Shown: one piece after another, positions 33,229 through 42,928 of the stretch
How the letters are laid out: the number at the start of each line of letters is the position of its first letter
How positions within the stretch are numbered: the stretch's first letter is position 1
Source of the DNA: TMED27 sp050633165
Lineage (GTDB): Bacteria > Pseudomonadota > Alphaproteobacteria > Micavibrionales > Micavibrionaceae
NCBI GenBank assembly: GCA_050633165.1
Contig: JBOEFZ010000034.1
Span: forward strand, 15,367 to 79,366
Reading direction: 5' to 3'
Length of the DNA stretch: 64,000 nucleotides
Notes under the pieces: model-generated
Databases searched by the model: none
Told to the model about the DNA's origin: nothing
The model's input: the letters and a program-made list of their open reading frames with translations, nothing else
Made by a program: the position numbers and the translations under genes

Positions 33229-34902
33229 TTAAACCCTCAACACATGCACCGTCGTCTTCGGCTTAATCCCAAGCGTATGATGGCAAAAACGCCGCAGCCC
33301 AATCCGCAACTCCTCACCAATAAAATGATCATCCAGCCGCTCATCAAGCGTCAAATCATCAAAAATCTCCTCAATCTCAATCGCCAGATTATCCTCAATC
33401 TGTGCCTCACCTGCATTTTTCACATCGATCAAACCAAGCATTTCAAATTGCGGCGAACCGAGCATCTTCCCACCGCCATCAACCGCCACAGACACATGCA
33501 GCGCCCCCGTAAATTGCAACTTCCGCCGCTCGGAAATCGAGCGATGCTCCGCCTTAATCGCCCGCTTTTGATCCACCGCCAAAACGCCCGTCTCAATATG
33601 ATCCACCACCGCCGGCGCATCAGGCCCAAGACGAATAACCGACCCATTGCTCGGCACAATCGTATTTTTCACCTGACAGCTCTGTGCGAATTTTGCATGC
33701 GCCTCAAGCTGCGTCCGCTCCCCATGTACGGGCACAACCAAAGACGGACGCAGCCATTGTAACATCTGCGCAATCTCGTCACGACAAGGATGGCCGGAAA
33801 CATGAATTTTATGCGGCGTATCATTGGGGGTAATCACCTTAATCCCCGCCCCCGAAAGGTTGTTCTTAACCGTATTCACTTCTCGCTCATTCCCCGGAAT
33901 TGCCCGCGCGGAAAAGATAACCGTATCTCCGCGTTTCAGGCTCGCATTACGATGATCCCCCCGCGCAATTTTGGCCAAAGCCGCACGGAACTCCCCCTGC
34001 GATCCGGTCACAATCATCACCGCATTACTATCAGGCAAAAAACCTAAATCTTCCTCATCCACAAACGCCGGAATATCATCCAGATACCCGCACTCCTTCG
34101 CGCAGCCAATCATCCGGTGCAACGATCGCCCGATCACACCAACTTGCCGGTCACAGGCCTCCGCCGCCTTCGCAATGCTCCGTACCCGCGCAATGTTGGA
34201 GGAAAACATCGTAATCGCAATGCGCCCTTTTTGCTCCTTAAACAGCTCGGCTAGCCCGACCTCAACATCCGCCTCCGAACCTGAAAACCCATCAACCTCC
34301 GCATTCGTCGAATCCCCGATATAGGCAAGCACCCCATCATCGCCAATCGCCTTAAACGCTTCGGCATCCACCGCCTCACCAATCACCGGCGCAGGGTCTA
34401 AATTCCAATCTCCACTATGCATGACCCGCCCGTAATCCGTATCAATCAACACCGAAAACGCTTCCGGCACCGAATGCGTCACGGGGATCGCCTGAACCGA
34501 AAATGCGCCAATCTGAACCGCTTCATGCGGCTCGAAAATCTCAATCGGCACTTTGCGCAAATTCTGCTCTTCCAATTTCTTCCGCAGCACCGCCGCCGTA
34601 AATGGCGCGGTATAAATCGGGCATTTCAACCGCTTCCACAAACGCGCCACCGCGCCAATATGATCCTCATGCGCATGGGTGATAATCAACCCTTTAAGAC
34701 GCCCCTGATTTTCCTCCAAAAACGCAGGATCAGGGAGCAACAAATCAATCCCCGGCAAGCGCTCATCCGCAAAACCAATCCCACAATCAATCGCCAGCAA
34801 ATCCCCGTCACAGGCATAAACATTCAAATTCACACCAAACTGCTCACTCCCGCCAAGCGGCACAAAATACAGCGCATTATCATCCAAAGCCGGATATGTC
34901 AT
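33229..34902 (-). CDS. rnj: Ribonuclease J
   Basis: A beta-CASP metallo-lactamase RNase with 5'-to-3' exonuclease and endonuclease activity, acting in rRNA and mRNA processing. The 557 residues have HAHEDHIGA (metal ligands), the beta-CASP segment with FSSNIARVRSIAKAAE and VTGSQGEFRAALAK, HVSGHPCRDEI, and VPVHGERTQLEAHAKFA. It lies in the usual coaX-rnj-DUF1467 run, 3 bp after coaX. Confidence 0.95.
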   Translation of the reverse strand: MTYPALDDNALYFVPLGGSEQFGVNLNVYACDGDLLAIDCGIGFADERLPGIDLLLPDPAFLEENQGRLKGLIITHAHEDHIGAVARLWKRLKCPIYTAPFTAAVLRKKLEEQNLRKVPIEIFEPHEAVQIGAFSVQAIPVTHSVPEAFSVLIDTDYGRVMHSGDWNLDPAPVIGEAVDAEAFKAIGDDGVLAYIGDSTNAEVDGFSGSEADVEVGLAELFKEQKGRIAITMFSSNIARVRSIAKAAEACDRQVGVIGRSLHRMIGCAKECGYLDDIPAFVDEEDLGFLPDSNAVMIVTGSQGEFRAALAKIARGDHRNASLKRGDTVIFSARAIPGNEREVNTVKNNLSGAGIKVITPNDTPHKIHVSGHPCRDEIAQMLQWLRPSLVVPVHGERTQLEAHAKFAQSCQVKNTIVPSNGSVIRLGPDAPAVVDHIETGVLAVDQKRAIKAEHRSISERRKLQFTGALHVSVAVDGGGKMLGSPQFEMLGLIDVKNAGEAQIEDNLAIEIEEIFDDLTLDERLDDHFIGEELRIGLRRFCHHTLGIKPKTTVHVLRV

Positions 34903-34905
34903 TTC

Positions 34906-35661
34906 TTATTCCTTTATATTTGCGGCAATCATCCGCAATCCTTTTAACGTTAAATCCTGATCCACATGATCAATCACATCACAATCCGTAGCAAAAAGCG
35001 GCGCAAGCCCACCCGTCGCAATCACATAAGGCACACCCTCACCCGCACCCATCTCGCCCGCAATCCTGCGCACAATATTCTCGACCAACCCTTGATAGCC
35101 GAAAAACACACCCGATTGCATGGCATGCACCGTATTCGCGCCAATCACCCGCTCTGGTCGCGCCACCACAATTTCCGGCAATTTCGCCGCCGCTGCCTCC
35201 AACGCCGCCACCGACAAATTCACCCCTGGCGCAATCACGCCGCCCGCATACGCGCCATCACCATTAATTACATCAAACGTCGTTGCCGTTCCAAAATCAA
35301 TCACAATCGCCCCTGAAGCAATATGCCCATGATATTCCGTACACACCGCCGCTGCATTCACCAACCGGTCCGCACCAACCTCCGCCGGATTATCAACCGC
35401 AACCTCAATCCCGACATTATCCTTATCAATAAAGACAGGCTCAACATCAAAGGCTTCACGACACCCCCCCGCCACCCGCGCATTCACCTCCGGCACGACC
35501 GAGGCAATCACCGCCCGCGAAATATCAAACCGCCCAAGAACATCCGCAGCATTCGCATAATCATTCGCATGCGTTTCCACACGAAAACTCTGCAACAACG
35601 CTTCCCCGTTAAACACGGCAAAAACAATATTCGTATTCCCAATATCAATCGCGAGCAGCAT
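34906..35661 (-). CDS. coaX: Type III pantothenate kinase
   Basis: First step of coenzyme A synthesis, an ASKHA-fold kinase not inhibited by CoA. The 251 residues have LLAIDIGNTNIVFAVF (phosphate 1), ADRLVNAAA, IVIDFGTATTFDVINGDGAYAGGVIAPG (phosphate 2 and substrate) and YVIATGGLAPLF. Adjacent to birA and rnj as in many alphaproteobacteria. Confidence 0.96.
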   Translation of the reverse strand: MLLAIDIGNTNIVFAVFNGEALLQSFRVETHANDYANAADVLGRFDISRAVIASVVPEVNARVAGGCREAFDVEPVFIDKDNVGIEVAVDNPAEVGADRLVNAAAVCTEYHGHIASGAIVIDFGTATTFDVINGDGAYAGGVIAPGVNLSVAALEAAAAKLPEIVVARPERVIGANTVHAMQSGVFFGYQGLVENIVRRIAGEMGAGEGVPYVIATGGLAPLFATDCDVIDHVDQDLTLKGLRMIAANIKE

Positions 35662-35667
35662 AATTCC

Positions 35668-36369
35668 TCAACCTAAAAACACCTCACCGGATGAAATCAC
35701 CTGGCGGCTTCCATCCTCTTTCTCAATAATGGCATTACCAAGCGCATCGATATCATGAAACACACCGCTTTCCAACCGCTTCCCGATCTTCACCGTCAAT
35801 GGCGCACCTTTTTCATGCGCGGCCTCTAACCACGCCCGCCGATGCGCCTCAAACCCCTCCTGCCACCAAGAGACATACAGCGCATCAAACACCGCTAAAA
35901 ACCGAGCCAGCACATCATCCGCCTTAACATCCGCCCCCAACGCCGCCCCATATTCCGGCGCATCACAAATATTCACACCAATCCCGACAACACACGAGCG
36001 CACATCTTCGCCCGCCAATTCACAATCAATCAAAATCCCCGCACATTTCCGCCGCGCCGCGCCCATCAAAACATCATTCGGCCATTTCAAGATCAACGCC
36101 TCACTCGTAAACCCCGCCAAAACCCGATGCAGCGCCAGCCCAACCAATAAGGACAACTGCCCAACCGCAACCACCTTACATTCCGGCTTCACCAAAAACG
36201 AAAAATACAAATTCCCCGGCGGCGATTCCCAAACGCGCCCATGCCGCCCATGCCCACCGCTTTGCACGCCCGCACACAGGACAAGCCCCTCATCCTCATC
36301 AACCCGTAATTTCAAAGAGTTTTGCGTAGAAGCCAGCACATCAAAATGCTCGACACGCCAATCCATCAT
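35668..36369 (-). CDS. birA: Biotin-[acetyl-CoA-carboxylase] ligase
   Basis: Attaches biotin to the carboxyl carrier protein. The 234 residues contain only the ligase and C-terminal domains; the helix-turn-helix of the E. coli repressor form is missing, so it is a monofunctional enzyme. The biotin loop reads GGHGRHGRVWESPPGNLYFS, where the first Arg of the usual GRGRxGR is His. LKWPNDV and CAGILIDCEL follow. The start is ATG 36369 or 36366; an upstream frame would overlap nuoN. Confidence 0.93.
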   Translation of the reverse strand: MMDWRVEHFDVLASTQNSLKLRVDEDEGLVLCAGVQSGGHGRHGRVWESPPGNLYFSFLVKPECKVVAVGQLSLLVGLALHRVLAGFTSEALILKWPNDVLMGAARRKCAGILIDCELAGEDVRSCVVGIGVNICDAPEYGAALGADVKADDVLARFLAVFDALYVSWWQEGFEAHRRAWLEAAHEKGAPLTVKIGKRLESGVFHDIDALGNAIIEKEDGSRQVISSGEVFLG

Positions 36370-36374
36370 CGTCA

Positions 36375-37820
36375 CTAAAACAACGCCGCCGCCGCACCCG
36401 CGCACAGCCCGAGAAACGCAGAAGGCTTAACAACAAACCCTACAACAAAGAGCAAGCTAATCACCAACACAACCTTACGGGCAAGCGGCACATCCGTATC
36501 AAACCCATCCGCGCCACTCTCATCCGCCGCATCAAAGAACATCACCTTGATAATCCGCAAATAATAAAACGCCGCCACAACCGAAGTCAGCACCCCAAGC
36601 ACCGCCAAAACATAAAGCTCGCTCGCCACCGCCGCCTCAAACACCGCAAATTTACCAAAGAAACCCGCAAACGGAGGAATCCCCGCCATCGAAAGCAACA
36701 AAATCGCCATCCCGTAAGCCAGCAAAGGATGCGTCTTCGACAGCCCCGCCATACCGGAAATCCCCTCAACCGTACGCCGATCCCGCTGCACCGAAAGCAC
36801 AACCGCAAACACACCCGCACTCATAATCATATATAGCCCAAGATACAGCACAACCGCCGCAACGCCCGCTTCGCTCACCGCAACCAAACCAACAAGCGCA
36901 TAGCCCATATTCCCGATCGAGCTATAGGCCAATAAACGCTTCACATTATTCTGCGCCAATCCCGCAAACGCCCCAACCAACATCGATGCGGCAGAGAGAA
37001 AATACAAAATCTGCATCCATTGATCCGAAGCCGCCGCAAACGGTTCGAACAACAACCGCATCAACAAACCAAACGCCGCCAATTTTGGCACAATCGCAAA
37101 AAACGCCGTCACGCAGCTCGGCGCGCCTTCATAAACATCCGGCGTCCACATATGAAACGGCACAGCAGAAATCTTGAACGCCACCGCCGTCAAAATCAAA
37201 ACAATCCCAAATGTCACGCCAAGCGGCACAACCTCCAACGCCCCAAGGCTAGCCGAAATCACACCAAAATCAATCGATCCGGTAAAGCCGTATATAAGCG
37301 AAATCCCAAACAATAAAAGCCCCGAAGACAACGCCCCGAGAATGAAATACTTCACCCCCGCCTCCGCACTCTTCACCGAATTCCGCCGCATCGCCGCCAA
37401 CACATATAACGCAAGCGATTGCAGCTCAAGCCCCATATAAAGCGTCAGCAAATTATGCGCCGAAACCATAATCATCATGCCAATCGCGGAGAGTAAAATC
37501 AGCACCGGATACTCAAACCGCTCCATATCATTACGGATCAAATACCGCACAGAAACCGCGATAGAGGCAATCACCCCCATCAAAATCAAAACCTTCATCA
37601 ACGCCGCAAACGCATCAAATTGGAACATCCCGTTCAACGCCAAAACAGGCGCAGGATCAAGCTTCGACACCAACATTGCCGAAGTAAAAGCCGCAAACGC
37701 GCAAAACCAGCTAATCGTTCGTGTCGAAGAATTCCCGCACGAAACGCCGACAATTAATAATCCCATCGCCATAATGCTCAGGAAAATTTCGGGTATTAAT
37801 GGAACCAGATTTAAAACCAT
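36375..37820 (-). CDS. nuoN: NADH-quinone oxidoreductase subunit N
   Basis: One of three antiporter-like membrane subunits of complex I. The 481 residues form about 14 helices; the conserved Glu is in the GLELQSLALYVL segment, the Lys in GVKYFILGALSSG, and the broken-helix regions are in the HMWTPDVYEGAP and LLAYSSIGNMGYAL stretches. It shares one base with the nuoM stop. Last of the nuoG-N half. Confidence 0.96.
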   Translation of the reverse strand: MVLNLVPLIPEIFLSIMAMGLLIVGVSCGNSSTRTISWFCAFAAFTSAMLVSKLDPAPVLALNGMFQFDAFAALMKVLILMGVIASIAVSVRYLIRNDMERFEYPVLILLSAIGMMIMVSAHNLLTLYMGLELQSLALYVLAAMRRNSVKSAEAGVKYFILGALSSGLLLFGISLIYGFTGSIDFGVISASLGALEVVPLGVTFGIVLILTAVAFKISAVPFHMWTPDVYEGAPSCVTAFFAIVPKLAAFGLLMRLLFEPFAAASDQWMQILYFLSAASMLVGAFAGLAQNNVKRLLAYSSIGNMGYALVGLVAVSEAGVAAVVLYLGLYMIMSAGVFAVVLSVQRDRRTVEGISGMAGLSKTHPLLAYGMAILLLSMAGIPPFAGFFGKFAVFEAAVASELYVLAVLGVLTSVVAAFYYLRIIKVMFFDAADESGADGFDTDVPLARKVVLVISLLFVVGFVVKPSAFLGLCAGAAAALF

Positions 37821-39340
37821 TAGTGATGCCCCACTTCTTTTTCAACATCCAAAACAGGCGCACTCAAATTCGCCTCATACGTTGCAACCAACTTCTCGAC
37901 ACTCGGCCCCGTAATATCAGTAATCAACGACGGAAAAACACCAAGAACAATGCTCATCGCCGCCAAAGGAACAAGAAGAAGCTTCTCGCGCCCGTTCAAA
38001 TCACTCATCGCCGCCGCATCCGCATGCTCGGTCGGACCAAACACAACACGGCGATACAAAACAAGCATATAAGCCGCGCCCAAAATCAAACCACTCGCCG
38101 CCAGCAATGCAATCAGCGTATTCGCCTCAAACGCAGCAAGCAAAACAACAAACTCACCCACAAACCCGGATGTTCCCGGCAAACCAACCGACCCCAGCAT
38201 AAAGATCATAAACAACGTCGCATATTTGGGCATATTCTTCACAATCCCGCCATAGCGCGCAATCTCCCGCGTATGAAGCCGATCATAAACCACACCAACA
38301 CAAAGGAACAACGCACCCGAAATCAAGCCATGTGAAAGCATCTGAAAGATCGCCCCTTCAATCCCCTCAACACTCGCCGTAAAGATCCCAAGCGTCACAT
38401 ACCCCATATGCGCCACGGATGAATACGCAATTAACTTCTTCATATCATCCTGCACAAGCGCAATCAGCGAGGTAATAAAGATCGCCGCGACACTCATCCA
38501 AAATACAAAATCCGCAAAAAACGCCGTTGCATCAGGGAACATAGGAAGCGAAAAGCGAAGGAAGCCATATCCACCCATCTTAAGCAGCACACCCGCCAAA
38601 ATCACAGACCCCGCCGTCGGCGCCTCAACGTGCGCATCAGGAAGCCATGTATGCACCGGCCACATCGGCATCTTCACCGCAAATGAGGCAAAGAACGCCA
38701 ACCACAACCAAATCTGCAAATCACGCGCAACCGGATTAGCCATCAATGTCGGAATATCGCTGCTCCCCGTCTGCACATAGAGCGTCAAGAGCGCCACCAA
38801 CATCAAAACCGAACCGAGCAACGTATAAAGGAAAAACTTATACGCCGAATAAACGCGGCGCTTCCCGCCCCAAACCCCGATAATCAAAAACATCGGGATC
38901 AACACAGCCTCGAAAAACACATAAAACAAAACCGCATCAAGCGCGATAAAAGTCCCGATCATAAAGCTCTCGAGCACAAGGAACGCAATCATAAATTCCT
39001 TCACTCGAACCTTAATCGCATCCCACGCCGACAAAATACAAACCGGCGTCAAAAACGTCGCCAGCATAATGAACAAAACCGAAATCCCGTCCACACCAAC
39101 ATGGTAATTAATCCCAAACCCCTTAAGCCAGCTAGAATGCTCAACCAACTGAAAACCCGCATCGGATGGATCAAACTTAACCAACATGTAAACCGAAAAC
39201 GCAAAGGTAAACAGCGAGGTATAAAGCGCCATATGCTTTGCATTGCGCGCAACAAGCCCCTCATCCCCACGGATCAGCAAAATCAGAAAAACACCAATCA
39301 GCGGCAAAAACGCCATCATTGAAAGAAGCGAGAAATCCAT
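37820..39340 (-). CDS. nuoM: NADH-quinone oxidoreductase subunit M
   Basis: Antiporter-like proton-pumping subunit of complex I. The 506 residues carry GINYHVGVDGISVLFI, the Glu helix (FYVFFEAVLIPMFLIIGVWG), PVHTWLPDAHVEAPTAGSVILAG and KLIAYSSVAHMGY. Ordered nuoL-nuoM-nuoN with 3-bp and 1-bp junctions. Confidence 0.96.
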   Translation of the reverse strand: MDFSLLSMMAFLPLIGVFLILLIRGDEGLVARNAKHMALYTSLFTFAFSVYMLVKFDPSDAGFQLVEHSSWLKGFGINYHVGVDGISVLFIMLATFLTPVCILSAWDAIKVRVKEFMIAFLVLESFMIGTFIALDAVLFYVFFEAVLIPMFLIIGVWGGKRRVYSAYKFFLYTLLGSVLMLVALLTLYVQTGSSDIPTLMANPVARDLQIWLWLAFFASFAVKMPMWPVHTWLPDAHVEAPTAGSVILAGVLLKMGGYGFLRFSLPMFPDATAFFADFVFWMSVAAIFITSLIALVQDDMKKLIAYSSVAHMGYVTLGIFTASVEGIEGAIFQMLSHGLISGALFLCVGVVYDRLHTREIARYGGIVKNMPKYATLFMIFMLGSVGLPGTSGFVGEFVVLLAAFEANTLIALLAASGLILGAAYMLVLYRRVVFGPTEHADAAAMSDLNGREKLLLVPLAAMSIVLGVFPSLITDITGPSVEKLVATYEANLSAPVLDVEKEVGHH

Positions 39341-39343
39341 AAC

Positions 39344-41419
39344 CTACTGCCCTGCCTCACCTTTAAAGAAATACCATGACAAAATACCAATCACCGCCAA
39401 AATCATCATAAACGCATATTGGTAAATAAATCCGGATTGAAAACGGCTAAGCACCCCGCCGAGCTTCGCCGACAATGCCGCGCTCCCATCCGACCCGAAC
39501 CGGTCAACAATGCCCTTATCAACTTTCAACCACAACACGCGCCCAAGCCGCAGCGAATTTTTTACAAACACAAGATTATACAGCTCGTCAAAAAACCATT
39601 TGTTAAAGAACAACGTATGAAGCCACGCAAAATTCGCCTTCGTCTTTTCCGGCAAGGACGGACATTTAATATACGCCACCCAAGCCCCGAATATCCCAAG
39701 CAAGCCCATAAGAAGCGGTAACTTCTTCACCCACATGGGAACGCCGTGTGCCGCCTCAACCGTGTCATTTTCGGGCAACACAAATAACGCACCATCCCAA
39801 AATGTCTCTTTAGATAGCGCGACCTCTTCCCCATGCGCATCCTCTTCATGATGTCCTGCATCCGCATGCTCATCCTCATGAATATCATGCGCGTCATCAT
39901 CAATAACATGCTCGGCATGCGCATCCCCATGATGTCCCGCCGACCCAACAAACGGCTGATAAAATACCATACCGGCAAACAACGCACCCGCCGCCAAAAC
40001 GAACAAAGGCACAAGCATAACCGCCGGACTTTCATGCACATGGCTCATCACCTTCTCGGACGCGCGCGGCTTGCCATGGAACGTCATAAAGATCAGGCGG
40101 AAGGAATAAAACGCCGTCATCAACGCCGCCGCAATCCCCATCCAATAGGCATAATGCCCGAACGCCGTATTGTCCGCCCACGCGGCCTCAAGCACAATAT
40201 CCTTGGAATAATAACCCGCAAATAACGGAATCCCCGCCAAAGCAAGCGACCCAATCCACATCAAAACATATGTCACAGGGATAAGCTTATAAACCCCGCC
40301 CATCTTACGCATATCCTGCTCATCCGACATGCCGTGAATAACCGAACCAGCCCCAAGGAACAAAAGCGCCTTAAAAAACGCATGCGTCATAAGATGGAAC
40401 ATCGCCGCCGGATACGCACTAACGCCAAGGGCAAAAAACATATAGCCAAGCTGGCTCATCGTCGAATAAGCAATCACACGCTTAATATCAAATTGCGTCA
40501 AACCAACCGTCGCCGCGACAAACGCCGTACTCGCCCCGACAATCGTAACAACCATCAACGCATCCGGCGCATATTCGTACAAAGGCGACATCCGTGAAAC
40601 CAAAAACACCCCCGCCGTAACCATCGTCGCCGCATGAATAAGCGCAGAAACCGGCGTCGGCCCCTCCATCGCATCGGGCAACCAAGTATGCAGCCCCAAT
40701 TGCGCAGACTTCCCAATCGCCCCGACAAACAGCAAAAGCCCAATCAACGTCATCGCATGCACGTCATAACCAACAAAGCTAAACCGGTCATCCGCATGCG
40801 CCGCCACGGCCTCAAAAATCGCATCAAACTGAACCGTTCCAAACACAACAAAAATCGCCATAATCCCGAGCGCAAACCCAAAATCACCAACACGGTTCAC
40901 AATAAACGCCTTCATCGCCGCCGCATTCGCGCTGTGTTTATGATTCCAAAAGCCGATAAGAAGGTAAGACGCCAATCCAACCCCTTCCCAACCAAAGAAA
41001 AGCTGCAACAAATTATCCGCCGTAACCAACATCAACATCGCAAAAGTAAACAACGATAAATAAGCCATAAACCGCCCGCGCGCCGCATCATGGCTCATAT
41101 ACCCAACCGAATACACATGTACACACGCCGAGACAATGTTAATCACACACATCATCACAACCGACAATGTATCAATCCGCAGCGCCCAATTAACCGTAAA
41201 ATCACCCGTATCGATCCAGCTCGCGAGATTCGTCGTATAGCCATGCCCGCCTCCACCAACATTGAGCGCCACATCAAAAAACAACGCCACCGACGCCACG
41301 GCGGCAATAATCAAAGACGTACAAGTAACAAACTGACACCCTTTATGCCCGATCTGCTTACCAAAACCTCCAGCAATCAAAAACGCAACAAGCGGCAAAA
41401 ATACAGCGATTAATTCCAT
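39344..41419 (-). CDS. nuoL: NADH-quinone oxidoreductase subunit L, with His-rich insert
   Basis: Distal proton-pumping subunit that also bears the lateral helix along the membrane arm. The 691 residues include FGWEGVGLASYLLIGFWNH, HTWLPDAMEGPTPVSALIHA and KRVIAYSTMSQLGYMFFA. A loop at about residues 490-531 is very rich in His, Asp and Glu (10 His in 38 residues), just before the long lateral helix. Such metal-binding-looking loops vary among relatives and their role is not known. Confidence 0.95.
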   Translation of the reverse strand: MELIAVFLPLVAFLIAGGFGKQIGHKGCQFVTCTSLIIAAVASVALFFDVALNVGGGGHGYTTNLASWIDTGDFTVNWALRIDTLSVVMMCVINIVSACVHVYSVGYMSHDAARGRFMAYLSLFTFAMLMLVTADNLLQLFFGWEGVGLASYLLIGFWNHKHSANAAAMKAFIVNRVGDFGFALGIMAIFVVFGTVQFDAIFEAVAAHADDRFSFVGYDVHAMTLIGLLLFVGAIGKSAQLGLHTWLPDAMEGPTPVSALIHAATMVTAGVFLVSRMSPLYEYAPDALMVVTIVGASTAFVAATVGLTQFDIKRVIAYSTMSQLGYMFFALGVSAYPAAMFHLMTHAFFKALLFLGAGSVIHGMSDEQDMRKMGGVYKLIPVTYVLMWIGSLALAGIPLFAGYYSKDIVLEAAWADNTAFGHYAYWMGIAAALMTAFYSFRLIFMTFHGKPRASEKVMSHVHESPAVMLVPLFVLAAGALFAGMVFYQPFVGSAGHHGDAHAEHVIDDDAHDIHEDEHADAGHHEEDAHGEEVALSKETFWDGALFVLPENDTVEAAHGVPMWVKKLPLLMGLLGIFGAWVAYIKCPSLPEKTKANFAWLHTLFFNKWFFDELYNLVFVKNSLRLGRVLWLKVDKGIVDRFGSDGSAALSAKLGGVLSRFQSGFIYQYAFMMILAVIGILSWYFFKGEAGQ

Positions 41420-41422
41420 TAT

Positions 41423-41734
41423 CTACCCCTTCAACTCCGCAATATCCTCAACCGCAATCGACCCTTTGTTCCGGAAGAACACCACCAAAATCGCAAGCCC
41501 AATCGCCGCCTCCGCCGCCGCAACGGTCAGGATAAACAGCGTAAACACCTGCCCCGTCAAATCATAAAGATACGCCGAAAACGCCACAAAATTAATATTC
41601 ACCGCGAGCAACATAAGCTCCACCGACATCAAAATCACAATCACATTCTTACGATTCAAGAACATGCCAAACACGCCAATCGTAAACAACACCGCCGCGA
41701 GCGTCAGGTAATGCGCCAATCCAATCTCTAACAT
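41423..41734 (-). CDS. nuoK: NADH-quinone oxidoreductase subunit K
   Basis: Small membrane subunit with three helices and two buried Glu important for proton pumping: one in MSVELMLLAVNINFVAFS, the other in VAAAEAAIGLAILVVFFR. 103 residues, normal length. It is flanked by nuoJ and nuoL with only 0-3 bp between them. Confidence 0.96.
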   Translation of the reverse strand: MLEIGLAHYLTLAAVLFTIGVFGMFLNRKNVIVILMSVELMLLAVNINFVAFSAYLYDLTGQVFTLFILTVAAAEAAIGLAILVVFFRNKGSIAVEDIAELKG

Positions 41735-42346
41735 CTAACTCACCCCTGTTCCGGTTGTGACTTTTTGCATCTCAAGCACATCCTCCGGCTTACGCGCATG
41801 TTGATCGCCAACATTCTGACGACGCACGCCCGGGCGACGACGATGCGTCAAAACAATCGCCCCGATCATCGCCACAAACAAAATCAAACCCGCAATCTGA
41901 AACGCCAACACATAATCGGTATAAAGCACACGCCCCAACCCTTCGGTATTACTCACCTCCGGCACTTGCGGCGCAGCCAAATTCTTAAGCGCATTCGCAT
42001 CAAACTGCCACGCGCCATAAACGACAACCAGCTCCGACAATAAAACCGCGCCAATCAAAATCCCGATCGGCACATATTGCATCGCCCCTTTGCGCAAATT
42101 CGCAAAATCGATATCGAGCATCATCACAACAAAAAGGAACAAAACCGCCACCGCCCCGACATAAACAATGACCATAATCATCCCCACAAACTCCGCCCCG
42201 AGCAGAACAAAAAGCCCCGCCGAATTAAAGAATCCAAGGATCAAAAACAAAACCGAGTGCACCGGATTGCGCGCCGTAATCACGAGCAAAGCCGAGAGCA
42301 CCAAAATTCCTGCAAAAAGATAAAAGGCAAGCGCCGAAATAAGCAT
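41735..42346 (-). CDS. nuoJ: NADH-quinone oxidoreductase subunit J
   Basis: Membrane subunit of complex I with five helices. The 203 residues have NPVHSVLFLILGFFNSAGLF, a pi-bulge region LGAEFVGMIMVIVYVGAVAVLFLFVVMMLD that couples quinone reduction to pumping, and a basic tail after LTHRRRPGVRRQN. It is 91 bp from nuoI with no clear gene in between. Confidence 0.96.
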   Translation of the reverse strand: MLISALAFYLFAGILVLSALLVITARNPVHSVLFLILGFFNSAGLFVLLGAEFVGMIMVIVYVGAVAVLFLFVVMMLDIDFANLRKGAMQYVPIGILIGAVLLSELVVVYGAWQFDANALKNLAAPQVPEVSNTEGLGRVLYTDYVLAFQIAGLILFVAMIGAIVLTHRRRPGVRRQNVGDQHARKPEDVLEMQKVTTGTGVS

Positions 42347-42437
42347 AAAGAGTTCTCTATTTTCCTTACGGTTTTAATCCTTTGAACCAAGTCACGCAAG
42401 AGTCGAAATTGAAAATTAATGAAGTACTACCAAGCAA

Positions 42438-42920
42438 TTAACGATAAGGCGCATCCGCAACCAGATTCGCCGCAATCTGCGCCTCCCACCGATCACCATT
42501 GGCGAGCAACTTATCCTTATTATAAAATAATTCTTCCCGCGTTTCGGTCGCAAATTCGAAATTCGGCCCCTCGACAATCGCATCCACGGGACAGGCCTCT
42601 TCGCACATACCGCAATAAATGCATTTCGTCATGTCAATATCATAACGCGTAGTCCGGCGCGATCCATCTTCCCGCGGCTCGGCCTCAATCGTAATCGCCA
42701 AAGCAGGACAAATCGCCTCACACAATTTACACGCAATGCAACGCTCCTCGCCATTCGGGTACCGCCGAAGCGCATGTTCCCCCCGAAAACGCGGAGAAAT
42801 CGGCCCCTTCTCATACGGATAATTAATCGTCACCCGCGGCACAAAAAACATATATTTGAGCGTAAGCGCAAAGCCCTTAATAATCTCAACCAACAAAAAT
42901 GAATTCAAAAACCTGTTCAT
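42438..42920 (-). CDS. nuoI: NADH-quinone oxidoreductase subunit I
   Basis: Carries the two 4Fe-4S clusters N6a and N6b. The 160 residues have an amphipathic N-terminal helix, then CIACKLCEAICPALAI and CIYCGMCEEACPVDAI. Length fits the family. An AT-rich unrelated gene separates it from nuoH. Confidence 0.97.
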   Translation of the reverse strand: MNRFLNSFLLVEIIKGFALTLKYMFFVPRVTINYPYEKGPISPRFRGEHALRRYPNGEERCIACKLCEAICPALAITIEAEPREDGSRRTTRYDIDMTKCIYCGMCEEACPVDAIVEGPNFEFATETREELFYNKDKLLANGDRWEAQIAANLVADAPYR

Positions 42921-42928
42921 AATAAATT

